Shown: positions 1-5,967 of the stretch, one piece after another | Position numbering within the stretch: position 1 is the first letter of the stretch | Layout: the number at the start of each line of letters is the position of its first letter | DNA from: an uncultured Collinsella sp. | GTDB lineage: Bacteria > Actinomycetota > Coriobacteriia > Coriobacteriales > Coriobacteriaceae | Direction: 5' to 3' | Assembly: GCA_900554985.1 (NCBI GenBank) | Contig: USJQ01000074.1 | Span: 1 to 5,967 of the forward strand | DNA: 5,967 nucleotides | Notes under the pieces: model-generated | What the model was told of the DNA's origin: nothing | Databases searched by the model: none | Seen by the model: the letters and a program-made list of their open reading frames with translations, nothing else | Translations under genes and position numbers: made by a program

Positions 1-822
1 TCCATCCTTCTTCTGCCCGAACAATACCAGCCCGAACAGCGCGGCGGCCACAGGCTCAAAGGTGGCGGCAATGGACGCACGACTGGCGGGGATAGTTTTC
101 AGCGCGGCAGTGTACAGCCACTGCGCCGCCAAAGAGCACACCAGCCCCAACCCAAGGTTGGCGGCCAGCGCACCGGGCGTTGTCAGGATATAGGCAACCC
201 CCGGCAGCTCACCTGCGGCGGCGGTAAACACAAGGCTTGCCACTGCACTGAAGAGGAACATGTAAAACAAATTTGTCATCGGGCTGTACTTTTTCAGCTT
301 GGTGGCCAGCAGAATATTCTGCAGCGTGTAGCACAGCGCGGCACCAAGGCCGTAGGCCACACCGCCCGCATCCAGCGTTACGCCGCCTGCCACGCCGCTG
401 ACTAACGCACAGCCCAGCAGGCTGAGCACAAGGCACAGCCCCTTGCCGGGGGTGAACTTTTCATGCAGGAACACGACGCTGAACAGCATGACAAGGGACG
501 GCATAAGGTAGATGAGCACGGCAGCCGTGCCCATACCCACAAGCTGGATGGAGTAGGTGTAGAACAGGCCGAACATAAACAGCCCCAGTGCGCCTGCCGG
601 GACGAACCAGACAAGGTCCCGCAGGTCGATCTTCAGCGCGGCGGGAGTTTTCGCTGCAAGCCAGATGCCTGTCAGAATGGCCATCGAAGCCATACGCACG
701 AGGGTCATTTGGGTGCCGTTGACGCCGTAGGCCGTCAGGATATTGATAAAGATGCCGTTTGCGCCCCAGCAGGCCGCTGCCAGCAGCACCATCAGCACTG
801 CTGCTGTTTCCTTTTGTGTCAT
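1..822 (-). CDS. EamA/DMT-family transporter, C-terminus beyond the window
   Basis: This is an inner-membrane transporter of the drug/metabolite transporter superfamily, which mostly exports metabolites or amino acids; no substrate can be assigned. The visible 274 residues run in frame to the left edge. The family is usually about 290-310 residues, so only a short tail is missing. Translation from the ATG at 822 shows two tandem EamA repeats. Repeat 1 begins AAACWGANGIFI and ends near LHEKFTPGKG, followed by LLGCALVSG. Repeat 2 begins near GGVAYGLGAALCYTLQNILL and includes the characteristic PASRASIAATFEPVAAALFG. About nine hydrophobic helices are visible. A GGAG Shine-Dalgarno lies 8 nt before the ATG. 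The gene follows the GH1 stop by 50 nt on the same strand, so co-transcription is possible, but a consensus-like promoter sits in that gap. Its codon mix (more AAA, GCA, TTG, CTT) differs from the PTS and GH1 genes, hinting at separate origin. The family call is firm; a link to sugar use is not. Confidence 0.9.
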   Translation of the reverse strand, partial: MTQKETAAVLMVLLAAACWGANGIFINILTAYGVNGTQMTLVRMASMAILTGIWLAAKTPAALKIDLRDLVWFVPAGALGLFMFGLFYTYSIQLVGMGTAAVLIYLMPSLVMLFSVVFLHEKFTPGKGLCLVLSLLGCALVSGVAGGVTLDAGGVAYGLGAALCYTLQNILLATKLKKYSPMTNLFYMFLFSAVASLVFTAAAGELPGVAYILTTPGALAANLGLGLVCSLAAQWLYTAALKTIPASRASIAATFEPVAAALFGLVLFGQKKDG

Positions 823-834
823 AGTCCGTACTCC

Positions 835-863
835 ATTGTAATCGGATATTTTGCTTTTGTCAA
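835..863 (-). promoter_or_regulatory. Sigma-70-type promoter for the EamA gene
   Basis: Reading the - strand, TTGACA (858-863, perfect -35) is followed by exactly 17 nt and TACAAT (835-840, five of six to the -10 consensus). This is the best promoter match in the window. It lies in the 50-nt gap between the GH1 stop and the EamA start. Initiation 6-8 nt past the -10 would fall near 827-829, leaving a leader of only about 5-7 nt before the ATG at 822 and excluding the GGAG at 831-834. The RNA would then be nearly leaderless, while a read-through RNA from GH1 would keep the Shine-Dalgarno. The match is seen in the sequence; activity is inferred. Confidence 0.6.
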
Positions 864-872
864 AAAGCTCCC

Positions 873-2282
<1,410 letters not shown>

Positions 2283-2291
2283 CTAAATCGA

Positions 2292-2325
2292 AGGGCCAGC
2301 CGGCCTTGGATGGTCGGCTGGCCCT
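2292..2325 (-). promoter_or_regulatory. Intercistronic hairpin between the EIICB and GH1 genes
   Basis: Arms 2293-2305 and 2312-2324 pair around a 6-nt loop (2306-2311); an A-T pair at 2292/2325 extends the stem to 14 positions. The outer eleven pairs are perfect. Position 2303/2314 is a G.T wobble read on the + strand but an A.C mismatch in the - strand transcript. The stem starts 10 nt after the EIICB stop. In the - strand direction the 3' arm is followed by TTCGATTTAGAC, not a U-run, so it is not a canonical intrinsic terminator. It more likely protects the upstream mRNA 3' end or partly terminates, lowering GH1 expression relative to the transporter. Confidence 0.65.
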
Positions 2326-2334
2326 AAGCGTTAC

Positions 2335-4104
2335 TTACTTCGACAGCTGCTCGCTTACGAAGGCGAGAGACTTGTCGCCGTTCTGGGAGAGCTCGATGTA
2401 CTGCTTACCGCGGCAGGCGACGCACTTGTTGCCCACGCGCTCGCAGTCCTTCTGCAGGTCGGCCAGGTAGCTGGCGGCCTGCGGAGCCAGGACGACCAGG
2501 TCAAAGTCGGGAAGCATGTCCACGTGGTTGCCATAGGCGTCGGCAGCGGTCTCAAGATCGATGCCGCGCTCCTTGGCGGCCTTGGCCAGTGCGTTGGCGA
2601 GCAGGCCCGAAGTGCCGCCGCCCTGGCAGAGCACGAGTACGCGCTTGCCGTTGAGGTCGCTGGCGGCCGTAGCCTCGGTGGCGGCAGCAGCGGGGGCGGC
2701 GTCGGTCTTTACGACCTCGGCAGCGGCGCCGGCGGCAACACTCTTGGCGTCGGCCTTGCCCTGGAAGGCGTCGTTGAGCTTAGCGGCCTTCTCGGCGTTC
2801 TTGGTGGCGAGCTCCTCCTGGGAGATCTCGGCCTCCTCGGCGCACTTCTGGGCGTCATAGGCACGGAAGAACGGGTAGTACAGGGCAAAGTCGACAACCA
2901 GGATGATGGCGAGCATCACAAAGGCGAGCGGCTGGAAGCCCAGGCCCATGATGGTGCCGATGGGGCCGGGGACGGTCCAAGGCAGGGTGTACATAAAGCC
3001 GTTCATGCCCAAGAAGTCGATAAAGACCTTGAGGATCCAGATGTTGGCGATCGGGGCAAAGACAAACGGGACAAAGAAGACGGGGTTGAGCACGATAGGT
3101 GCGGCGAACAGCAGCGGCTCGTTGACGGCAAAGCACACGGGGACGATGGCGGCCTTACCGACGGCGCGCATCTCCTGGGACTTGGCCAGGAAGCAGAACA
3201 TAAAGACCAGGACGAGCGTGGCGCCGGTACCGCCCATGCAGACGACGAAGTACTGGGCACCCTGGGTCAGGACAGCGGAAGCGTGCTGGCCAGCTTGGAA
3301 CGCAGCCAGGTTGTCGGTCATGTTGGCAACGAGGGCGGCGGCGATGGCAGGCTCGACGATCGAGGGGCCGTGGACGCCGACGAACCAGAAGAGGCTCATG
3401 GCACCGTAGATCACAGCGAGACCGATATAGCCGTCGGCAGCGGTGAACAGGGGCTGGAACACCTGGATGACGCCCTGGGCAAAGCAGAAGCCAAAGGCAG
3501 CGCGGAAGACGATGTCAAAGACCCAAAAGACGGTGATGCAGACGGAGAAGGGGATGATGTCCTTAAAGGTCTGCGAGATGTTGGGCGGAACCTGCTCGGG
3601 CATCTTGACGGTGATGTTGCGCTTGATAAAGAACTTGTAGATGATGCCGGTCACAAACGCAGCGATGAAGGCAGTCAGCAGGCCCTTGGAACCAAGATAG
3701 GTGGTGTTGAAGCCGCTGGCGGCGTCTGTGGCGATGGTGTCGCTCGAAAGGAGCAAGAAGCCGATGATGGCCGCGCACATGCACGAGATGAAGTTGATCT
3801 GGTTGTTCTTGGGCAGGTCGCGGTTCTGGGCGTCGGCGAAGTGCTTGGCCGTGGTGGCGGCACAGGCGATAGCCAGGATGCCCATGGAGTAGTTGTAGCA
3901 CTTCCACAGGGCGTTGTTGATGTCATCGGGCCAGTAGAAACCCCAGATGTTGGGGACCGAGGCTACCAGGCAGAAGATGGACGAGAAGATGATGATGGGG
4001 ATGACGGAGATAAAGCCGTCGCGAATCGCCTTGAGGTACTTGTTGCGGGCGATCGCGTTGAAAAAGGGCTGGCCTTTTTCGATGGTGGCGATGAGTTGCT
4101 CCAT
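2335..4104 (-). CDS. lacE: PTS lactose/cellobiose-family EIICB component, LacE-like
   Basis: This 589-residue membrane protein imports and phosphorylates a beta-galactoside or beta-glucoside, taking phosphate from the IIA partner. The N-terminal IIC domain (about 1-415) has roughly ten hydrophobic segments and family signatures: IRDGFISVIPIIIFSSIF (27-44), KNNQINFISC (99-108), FWFVGVHGPSIVEP (239-252) with His245, and FAVNEPLLFAAPIVLNP (325-341) with Glu329. A charged, Ala-rich linker spans about 416-485. The C-terminal IIB domain (about 486-589) opens with RVLVLCQGGGTSGLLANAL, placing the phospho-accepting Cys at 493, followed by LPDFDLVVLAPQ (531-542). From memory these motifs match LacE of lactic acid bacteria and staphylococci closely in both domains and domain order; LacE is about 565-570 residues, so the linker is slightly long here. 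An AGGAG Shine-Dalgarno (4111-4115 as the complement) lies 6 nt before the ATG. It is the first gene of the leftward operon. The symbol reflects family resemblance; lactose specificity is not proven. Confidence 0.95.
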   Translation of the reverse strand: MEQLIATIEKGQPFFNAIARNKYLKAIRDGFISVIPIIIFSSIFCLVASVPNIWGFYWPDDINNALWKCYNYSMGILAIACAATTAKHFADAQNRDLPKNNQINFISCMCAAIIGFLLLSSDTIATDAASGFNTTYLGSKGLLTAFIAAFVTGIIYKFFIKRNITVKMPEQVPPNISQTFKDIIPFSVCITVFWVFDIVFRAAFGFCFAQGVIQVFQPLFTAADGYIGLAVIYGAMSLFWFVGVHGPSIVEPAIAAALVANMTDNLAAFQAGQHASAVLTQGAQYFVVCMGGTGATLVLVFMFCFLAKSQEMRAVGKAAIVPVCFAVNEPLLFAAPIVLNPVFFVPFVFAPIANIWILKVFIDFLGMNGFMYTLPWTVPGPIGTIMGLGFQPLAFVMLAIILVVDFALYYPFFRAYDAQKCAEEAEISQEELATKNAEKAAKLNDAFQGKADAKSVAAGAAAEVVKTDAAPAAAATEATAASDLNGKRVLVLCQGGGTSGLLANALAKAAKERGIDLETAADAYGNHVDMLPDFDLVVLAPQAASYLADLQKDCERVGNKCVACRGKQYIELSQNGDKSLAFVSEQLSK

Positions 4105-4137
4105 GCAAAGCTCCTAAGAGTCGGTGGGTTAGCAACG

Positions 4138-4165
4138 ATGGTAGCTTTTGACGTCTGGTTGCCAA
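4138..4165 (-). promoter_or_regulatory. Probable promoter of the EIICB-GH1 operon
   Basis: On the - strand TTGGCA (4160-4165, five of six to TTGACA) is followed by 16 nt and TACCAT (4138-4143, four of six to TATAAT). Initiation would fall near 4130, giving a leader of about 26 nt that contains the AGGAG ribosome site. The -35 overlaps the left edge of operator A, so a repressor bound there would block RNA polymerase. The overlap is seen directly; function is inferred. Confidence 0.55.
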
Positions 4166-4186
4166 AATGTTGACGTTGCCATTTTG
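4163..4186. promoter_or_regulatory. Operator A, LacI-family type
   Basis: This is a 24-bp imperfect palindrome centred on C4174/G4175 with outer arms CAAAATG and CATTTTG and central ACGT; nine of twelve pairs match. LacI-family operators commonly have a central CG, as here. It overlaps the -35 of the leftward promoter and is centred 70 bp upstream of the EIICB ATG, so the adjacent LacI-type protein is the natural ligand. Binding is inferred. Confidence 0.7.
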
Positions 4187-4284
4187 CGACACAAAAAAGA
4201 TGTGAATCGGTGGCCCCTGTGCCTGTAGACCGTCGATTCCTTGCGTGTAAACGATTGAGCCGCCCGGTGGCTCTGTGTTTGCAC

Positions 4285-4302
4285 AATGGCAACGTTAACA
4301 TT
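4285..4302. promoter_or_regulatory. Operator B, LacI-family type
   Basis: This 18-bp palindrome is centred on C4293/G4294 and has the form AATGnnAACGTTnnCATT; seven of nine pairs match. Its sequence is the reverse complement of operator A apart from one base within the 18 bp. The centres are 119 bp apart, about 11.3 helical turns. It lies about 120 bp before the likely regulator transcription start, so it may act by looping with operator A or as an auxiliary site. Confidence 0.68.
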
Positions 4303-4383
4303 TGGGCGACAAAAGCCGTTCGTGGAAGCGGGATTGTCGGTGAACGGTAGGTTTTGGGTGGTGAGCGTATTGAGGGGGAGGCG

Positions 4384-4410
4384 TTGGATATACTTGAAGA
4401 CGTTTAAAAT
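4384..4410 (+). promoter_or_regulatory. Probable promoter of the LacI-family regulator gene
   Basis: TTGGAT (4384-4389) is followed by 15 nt and TAAAAT (4405-4410, five of six to the -10 consensus). The spacer is slightly short. Initiation near 4417 would give a leader of about 44 nt and place the perfect palindrome at 4421-4438 immediately downstream of the start. It is the best + strand candidate between operator B and the regulator start. Confidence 0.4.
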
Positions 4411-4420
4411 GACTGCGCAA

Positions 4421-4438
4421 GATGCCATCAATGGCATC
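4421..4438. promoter_or_regulatory. Palindrome in the regulator leader
   Basis: Perfect 8-bp arms GATGCCAT and ATGGCATC flank a 2-nt centre (CA at 4429-4430), ending 22 bp before the regulator ATG. It does not match the AATGnnAACGTTnnCATT operator. It could bind another dimeric regulator. The 2-nt loop would strain an RNA hairpin, so a protein site is the likelier reading. Its role is unknown. Confidence 0.5.
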
Positions 4439-4460
4439 GTTGACACAGAAAGATCGACCT

Positions 4461-5465
4461 ATGGCCGCTGTTAAAAAATCGGTATCCGTCAAAGATGTGG
4501 CGCGCCTCGCGGGCGTCTCGGAACAGACGGTCTCGCGCACCGTGCACGATTCGCCCAGCGTGCGCCCCGAGACCAAGGAGCGCGTGCGCGCCGCCATGCG
4601 CGAGCTTGGCTACCGTCCAAACTTTGCCGGCCGGTCACTGCGCCGCGGCAAGTTCAAGACGGTCGGCGTCGCCATGTTCAACATTACCGGCACCGGCAAC
4701 CTCGACCGTATGGAGGGTTTTGCCGCCGCGGCCGACAAACATGGCTATGCCATCACCCTTACTAAAGTAGATGGACATCCCTATACCCTCGAGAGCGCAT
4801 CGTCGCGCATGAGCGCGCTGCCGGTGGACGGCATGGTTGTGATCATGAACCGCATGCCGGCGGATTTTGGCACCTTTGAGCCGCTGCCCGGCATGCAGAC
4901 GGTGCTCGTTACCATGTTGGAGCACCCGCTGTGCTCGACGGTCGACAACGACCAGTTCGATTGCTCGCGCCAGGTCGTCGAGTACTTGCTGGGGCAGGGG
5001 CACAAGACCGTGCACTTTATCTCGTGTCCCGAGCGCTCGCTTTCGGGCATGCAGCGCGAGGAGGGCTGGCGCGAGACGCTGCGCGCGCATGGTATTGAGC
5101 CGCCGCGATTCATTCGTGGCGATTGGACGGCGCAGAGCGGCTATGCTGCCGGTCAGGCTCTGGCAGACGATCCGACCTGCACGGCCATCTATGCCTCCAA
5201 CGACGCCATGGCCTACGGCTGCATTCGCGGGCTCGAGTCGCGCGGAAAGCGCGTGCCCGAGGACGTGAGCGTGGTGGGCGTTGATGACAGCCTGGGCGAC
5301 ATCGTGCCCGATCGTCGCCTGACCACGGTGCGCTTTGATAACAAGCGCGTCGGCATGTGGGCGGTCGACAAGATTGCCGGTGCCGAGGGGATCGCGTCCG
5401 GCGTGGAGCACATGCTGATCCCTGGTGTGCTCGTAGCGGGCGATACGGTACGCGATTTGCGCTAG
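4461..5465 (+). CDS. LacI/GalR-family transcriptional regulator
   Basis: This 334-residue cytoplasmic DNA-binding protein probably represses both arms of the locus until a sugar or phospho-sugar ligand binds. The N-terminal helix-turn-helix VKDVARLAGVSEQTVSR (10-26) is textbook LacI, with recognition helix around 20-28, followed by RPETKERVRAAMRELGYRPN (35-54) and the hinge AGRSLRRG (56-63). The periplasmic-binding-like core begins TVGVAMFN (67-74). It includes GDWTAQSGYAAGQAL (220-234), similar to a segment of E. coli LacI, then ASNDAMAYG (245-253), VPEDVSVVGVDD (265-276) and LTTVRFD (287-293). An in-frame ATG at 4422 would add 13 residues, but it lacks a Shine-Dalgarno, sits inside a palindrome and precedes the normal LacI start, so 4461 is preferred. 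The ribosome site is weak (AGAAAGA at 4447-4453). The gene lies between the divergent transporter gene and the IIA gene. The effector cannot be read from sequence. Confidence 0.95.
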   Translation: MAAVKKSVSVKDVARLAGVSEQTVSRTVHDSPSVRPETKERVRAAMRELGYRPNFAGRSLRRGKFKTVGVAMFNITGTGNLDRMEGFAAAADKHGYAITLTKVDGHPYTLESASSRMSALPVDGMVVIMNRMPADFGTFEPLPGMQTVLVTMLEHPLCSTVDNDQFDCSRQVVEYLLGQGHKTVHFISCPERSLSGMQREEGWRETLRAHGIEPPRFIRGDWTAQSGYAAGQALADDPTCTAIYASNDAMAYGCIRGLESRGKRVPEDVSVVGVDDSLGDIVPDRRLTTVRFDNKRVGMWAVDKIAGAEGIASGVEHMLIPGVLVAGDTVRDLR

Positions 5466-5507
5466 GGTGCGGACCTGTTTGGGTTGCCGCTAATCGTGTT
5501 TGATATT

Positions 5508-5570
5508 GTTCGAATTGGTTTAAAAACCGTTCACAGGCGAAAAACGACCGTTCATAGCTCGAAATTACGT
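5508..5570 (+). repeat. Three GTTC-headed direct repeats at 21-bp spacing
   Basis: GTTC occurs at 5508, 5529 and 5550, exactly 21 bp (two helical turns) apart. Each is followed 8-15 nt later by an A-rich run. The second and third units are the most alike: both are preceded by ACC, giving a shared ACCGTTCA (from 5526 and from 5547), then AG, then a CGAAA block. The array lies between the regulator stop and the candidate -35 at 5572, with the last unit abutting that -35. This is where an activator would bind; phased A-tracts could also bend the DNA. No ligand is known. Confidence 0.45.
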
Positions 5571-5571
5571 T

Positions 5572-5602
5572 TTGCATTGTTCTTTTTTGTTTGAATGTTA
5601 AT
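5572..5602 (+). promoter_or_regulatory. Candidate promoter of the IIA gene
   Basis: TTGCAT (5572-5577) is a fair -35. The best -10 is GTTAAT (5597-5602, four of six), 19 nt away, or TGTTAA one base earlier. Neither is strong, consistent with dependence on an activator at the upstream direct repeats. Initiation near 5609 would leave a leader of about 70 nt before the IIA start. Confidence 0.3.
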
Positions 5603-5611
5603 GTTTCTACC
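5594..5611. promoter_or_regulatory. Weak third LacI-type operator near the IIA promoter
   Basis: The segment matches the reverse complement of operator B at 13 of 18 positions, including the full left half AATGTTAA and the GTT right of centre. The central C is changed to T, so the CG centre is lost. It overlaps the candidate -10 of the IIA gene. If real, the regulator would coordinate IIA with the EIICB arm. Confidence 0.35.
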
Positions 5612-5620
5612 ATACACAAC

Positions 5621-5646
5621 GCAGCGCGTATGCCCGGACGCGATGC
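5621..5646 (+). promoter_or_regulatory. Hairpin in the leader of the IIA gene
   Basis: GCA-G-CGCGT (5621-5629) pairs with ACGCG-A-TGC (5638-5646), giving eight pairs with one G/A mismatch around an 8-nt loop. It ends 20 nt before the ribosome site and has no following U-run, so it is not a terminator. It could stabilise the leader or tune initiation. It does not resemble a known RAT or riboswitch element. Confidence 0.4.
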
Positions 5647-5679
5647 TCTCCGTTGGTTCATATGTGAAAGGAACGCAAT

Positions 5680-5967
5680 ATGGCAACCAAAGAAGAAATC
5701 TCGATGGTTGGATTCGAGATCGTCGCATACGCGGGTGACGCCCAGACCGATCTGCTTGCAGCGCTCGATGCTGCTCGCGAGGGTGATTTTGAGAAGGCCG
5801 AGCAGCTGCACAAGGATGCCAGCGATGCGCTCATCGGCGCTCACGACACGCAGACCAAGCTGCTTTCGCAGGAGGCCGGCGGCGGCGAGATGGAGATGAC
5901 CTTCATCATGGCTCACGCCCAGGACACCCTCATGACTACCATGATCCTGGAGAAGCAGACCCGCTTT
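5680..5967 (+). CDS. lacF: PTS lactose/cellobiose-family IIA component, LacF-like, C-terminus beyond the window
   Basis: This small cytoplasmic protein accepts phosphate from HPr and passes it to the IIB domain of the EIICB transporter. The 96 visible residues cover most of a family that is about 105 residues long, so only the last few are cut off. The helical bundle begins EEISMVGFEIVAYAGDA (5-21), very close to LacF, and continues with GDFEKAEQLHKDA (35-47) and AHDTQTKLLSQEAGGGE (54-70). The active-site segment is IMAHAQDTLMTTMIL (76-90): His79 is the likely phosphorylated residue and Asp82 matches the trimer metal ligand known for lactococcal IIA. The second His found four residues later in LacF is Thr83 here. 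AAAGGA (5667-5672) is a good ribosome site 7 nt before the ATG. It sits apart from its EIICB partner, on the far side of the regulator. Confidence 0.95.
   Translation, partial: MATKEEISMVGFEIVAYAGDAQTDLLAALDAAREGDFEKAEQLHKDASDALIGAHDTQTKLLSQEAGGGEMEMTFIMAHAQDTLMTTMILEKQTRF

Larger units (their letters stand above)
4158..4310. repeat. Inverted pair of ~36-bp promoter/operator repeats
   Basis: The segment 4193 down to 4158 read on the - strand and 4274-4310 read on the + strand align over 37 columns with 31 identities, five mismatches and one gap. Both begin TGTGT and share the cores AATGGCAACGT and AACATTT. The copies point toward each other and flank an 80-bp spacer. Each carries one LacI-type palindrome. 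The arrangement suggests duplication of an operator module to serve two divergent genes, with optional DNA looping. Confidence 0.75.

Noticed and set aside
853..868. Inverted repeat GCTTTT-GTCA-AAAAGC after the GH1 stop, considered as a terminator
   Set aside because: It has only six A/T-heavy pairs and no U-run after it on either strand. It contains the -35 of the EamA promoter, which explains it better.
2524..4173. A 549-codon open frame on the + strand opposite the EIICB gene
   Set aside because: Its translation is low-complexity (Gly, Asp, Val, Glu rich) with no recognisable domain, and it mirrors a clearly real gene with a GC-rich third position. It is a coding shadow.
4246..4259. A cre-like sequence TGTAAACGATTGAG in the divergent region
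   Set aside because: Its right half departs from the catabolite-repression consensus (GA instead of CA), and CcpA-type control is not established for the suspected lineage. Only AAnCGnTT is symmetrical.
4254..4275. A short GAGCC/GGCTC inverted repeat between the two operators
   Set aside because: Five-base arms with a 7-nt loop are expected by chance in GC-rich DNA, and nothing around it suggests a role.
4635..5411. A 258-codon open frame on the - strand opposite the LacI-family gene
   Set aside because: It is His/Arg/Ala-rich without domains and lies entirely antisense to the regulator, whose motifs are unambiguous.
5469..5490. A possible terminator after the regulator (GCGGACC paired with GGT-TG-CCGC)
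   Set aside because: The stem is short with a 2-nt bulge, and TAATCG follows rather than a U-tract.
5110..5916. A 268-codon open frame on the - strand spanning the regulator end, the gap and the IIA gene
   Set aside because: It crosses two real genes and the regulatory gap, and its Arg-rich C-terminus is a frame artefact.

Overview
The window looks like a carbohydrate-uptake locus from a high-GC, PTS-bearing gut anaerobe. Codon style (GC-ending codons, AAG, CTG and CTC favoured) together with lactose-type PTS genes suggests an actinobacterial Coriobacteriia member such as Collinsella or Olsenella. This is an inference from style; there is no rRNA or marker gene to confirm it.

Layout. A 356-bp divergent intergenic region (4105-4460) separates two arms. 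Leftward (- strand) are a LacE-like lactose/cellobiose-family PTS transporter EIICB (2335-4104), a 70-bp spacer with a strong hairpin, a GH1 6-phospho-beta-glycosidase homologue (873-2264), and a DMT/EamA-family transporter cut off by the left edge (1-822). The EamA gene has its own consensus-like promoter and a somewhat different codon style. Rightward (+ strand) are a LacI-family repressor (4461-5465), a 214-bp regulatory gap, and a LacF-like PTS IIA gene cut off by the right edge (5680-5967).

How the parts fit. IIA passes phosphate from HPr to the IIB domain of the EIICB protein, which imports and 6-phosphorylates a beta-linked disaccharide or glycoside. The cytoplasmic GH1 protein would then cleave the 6-phospho-glycoside. 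The LacI-type regulator very probably controls both arms. Two near-identical palindromic operators lie in inverted orientation 119 bp apart in the divergent region, one overlapping the -35 of the EIICB promoter, and a weaker copy lies over the presumed promoter of the IIA gene.

Most notable point. The GH1 protein keeps the catalytic nucleophile (Glu361 in ITENG) and a 6-phosphate-binding segment, but the general acid/base Glu of the usual NEP/NEI motif is replaced by Gln (Asn172-Gln173). Plant myrosinases carry the same substitution and hydrolyse thioglucosides. The locus could therefore be a PTS-coupled system for phosphorylated thioglycosides or other glycosides with good leaving groups. 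It could equally encode a crippled or non-hydrolytic enzyme. Sequence alone does not decide between these.
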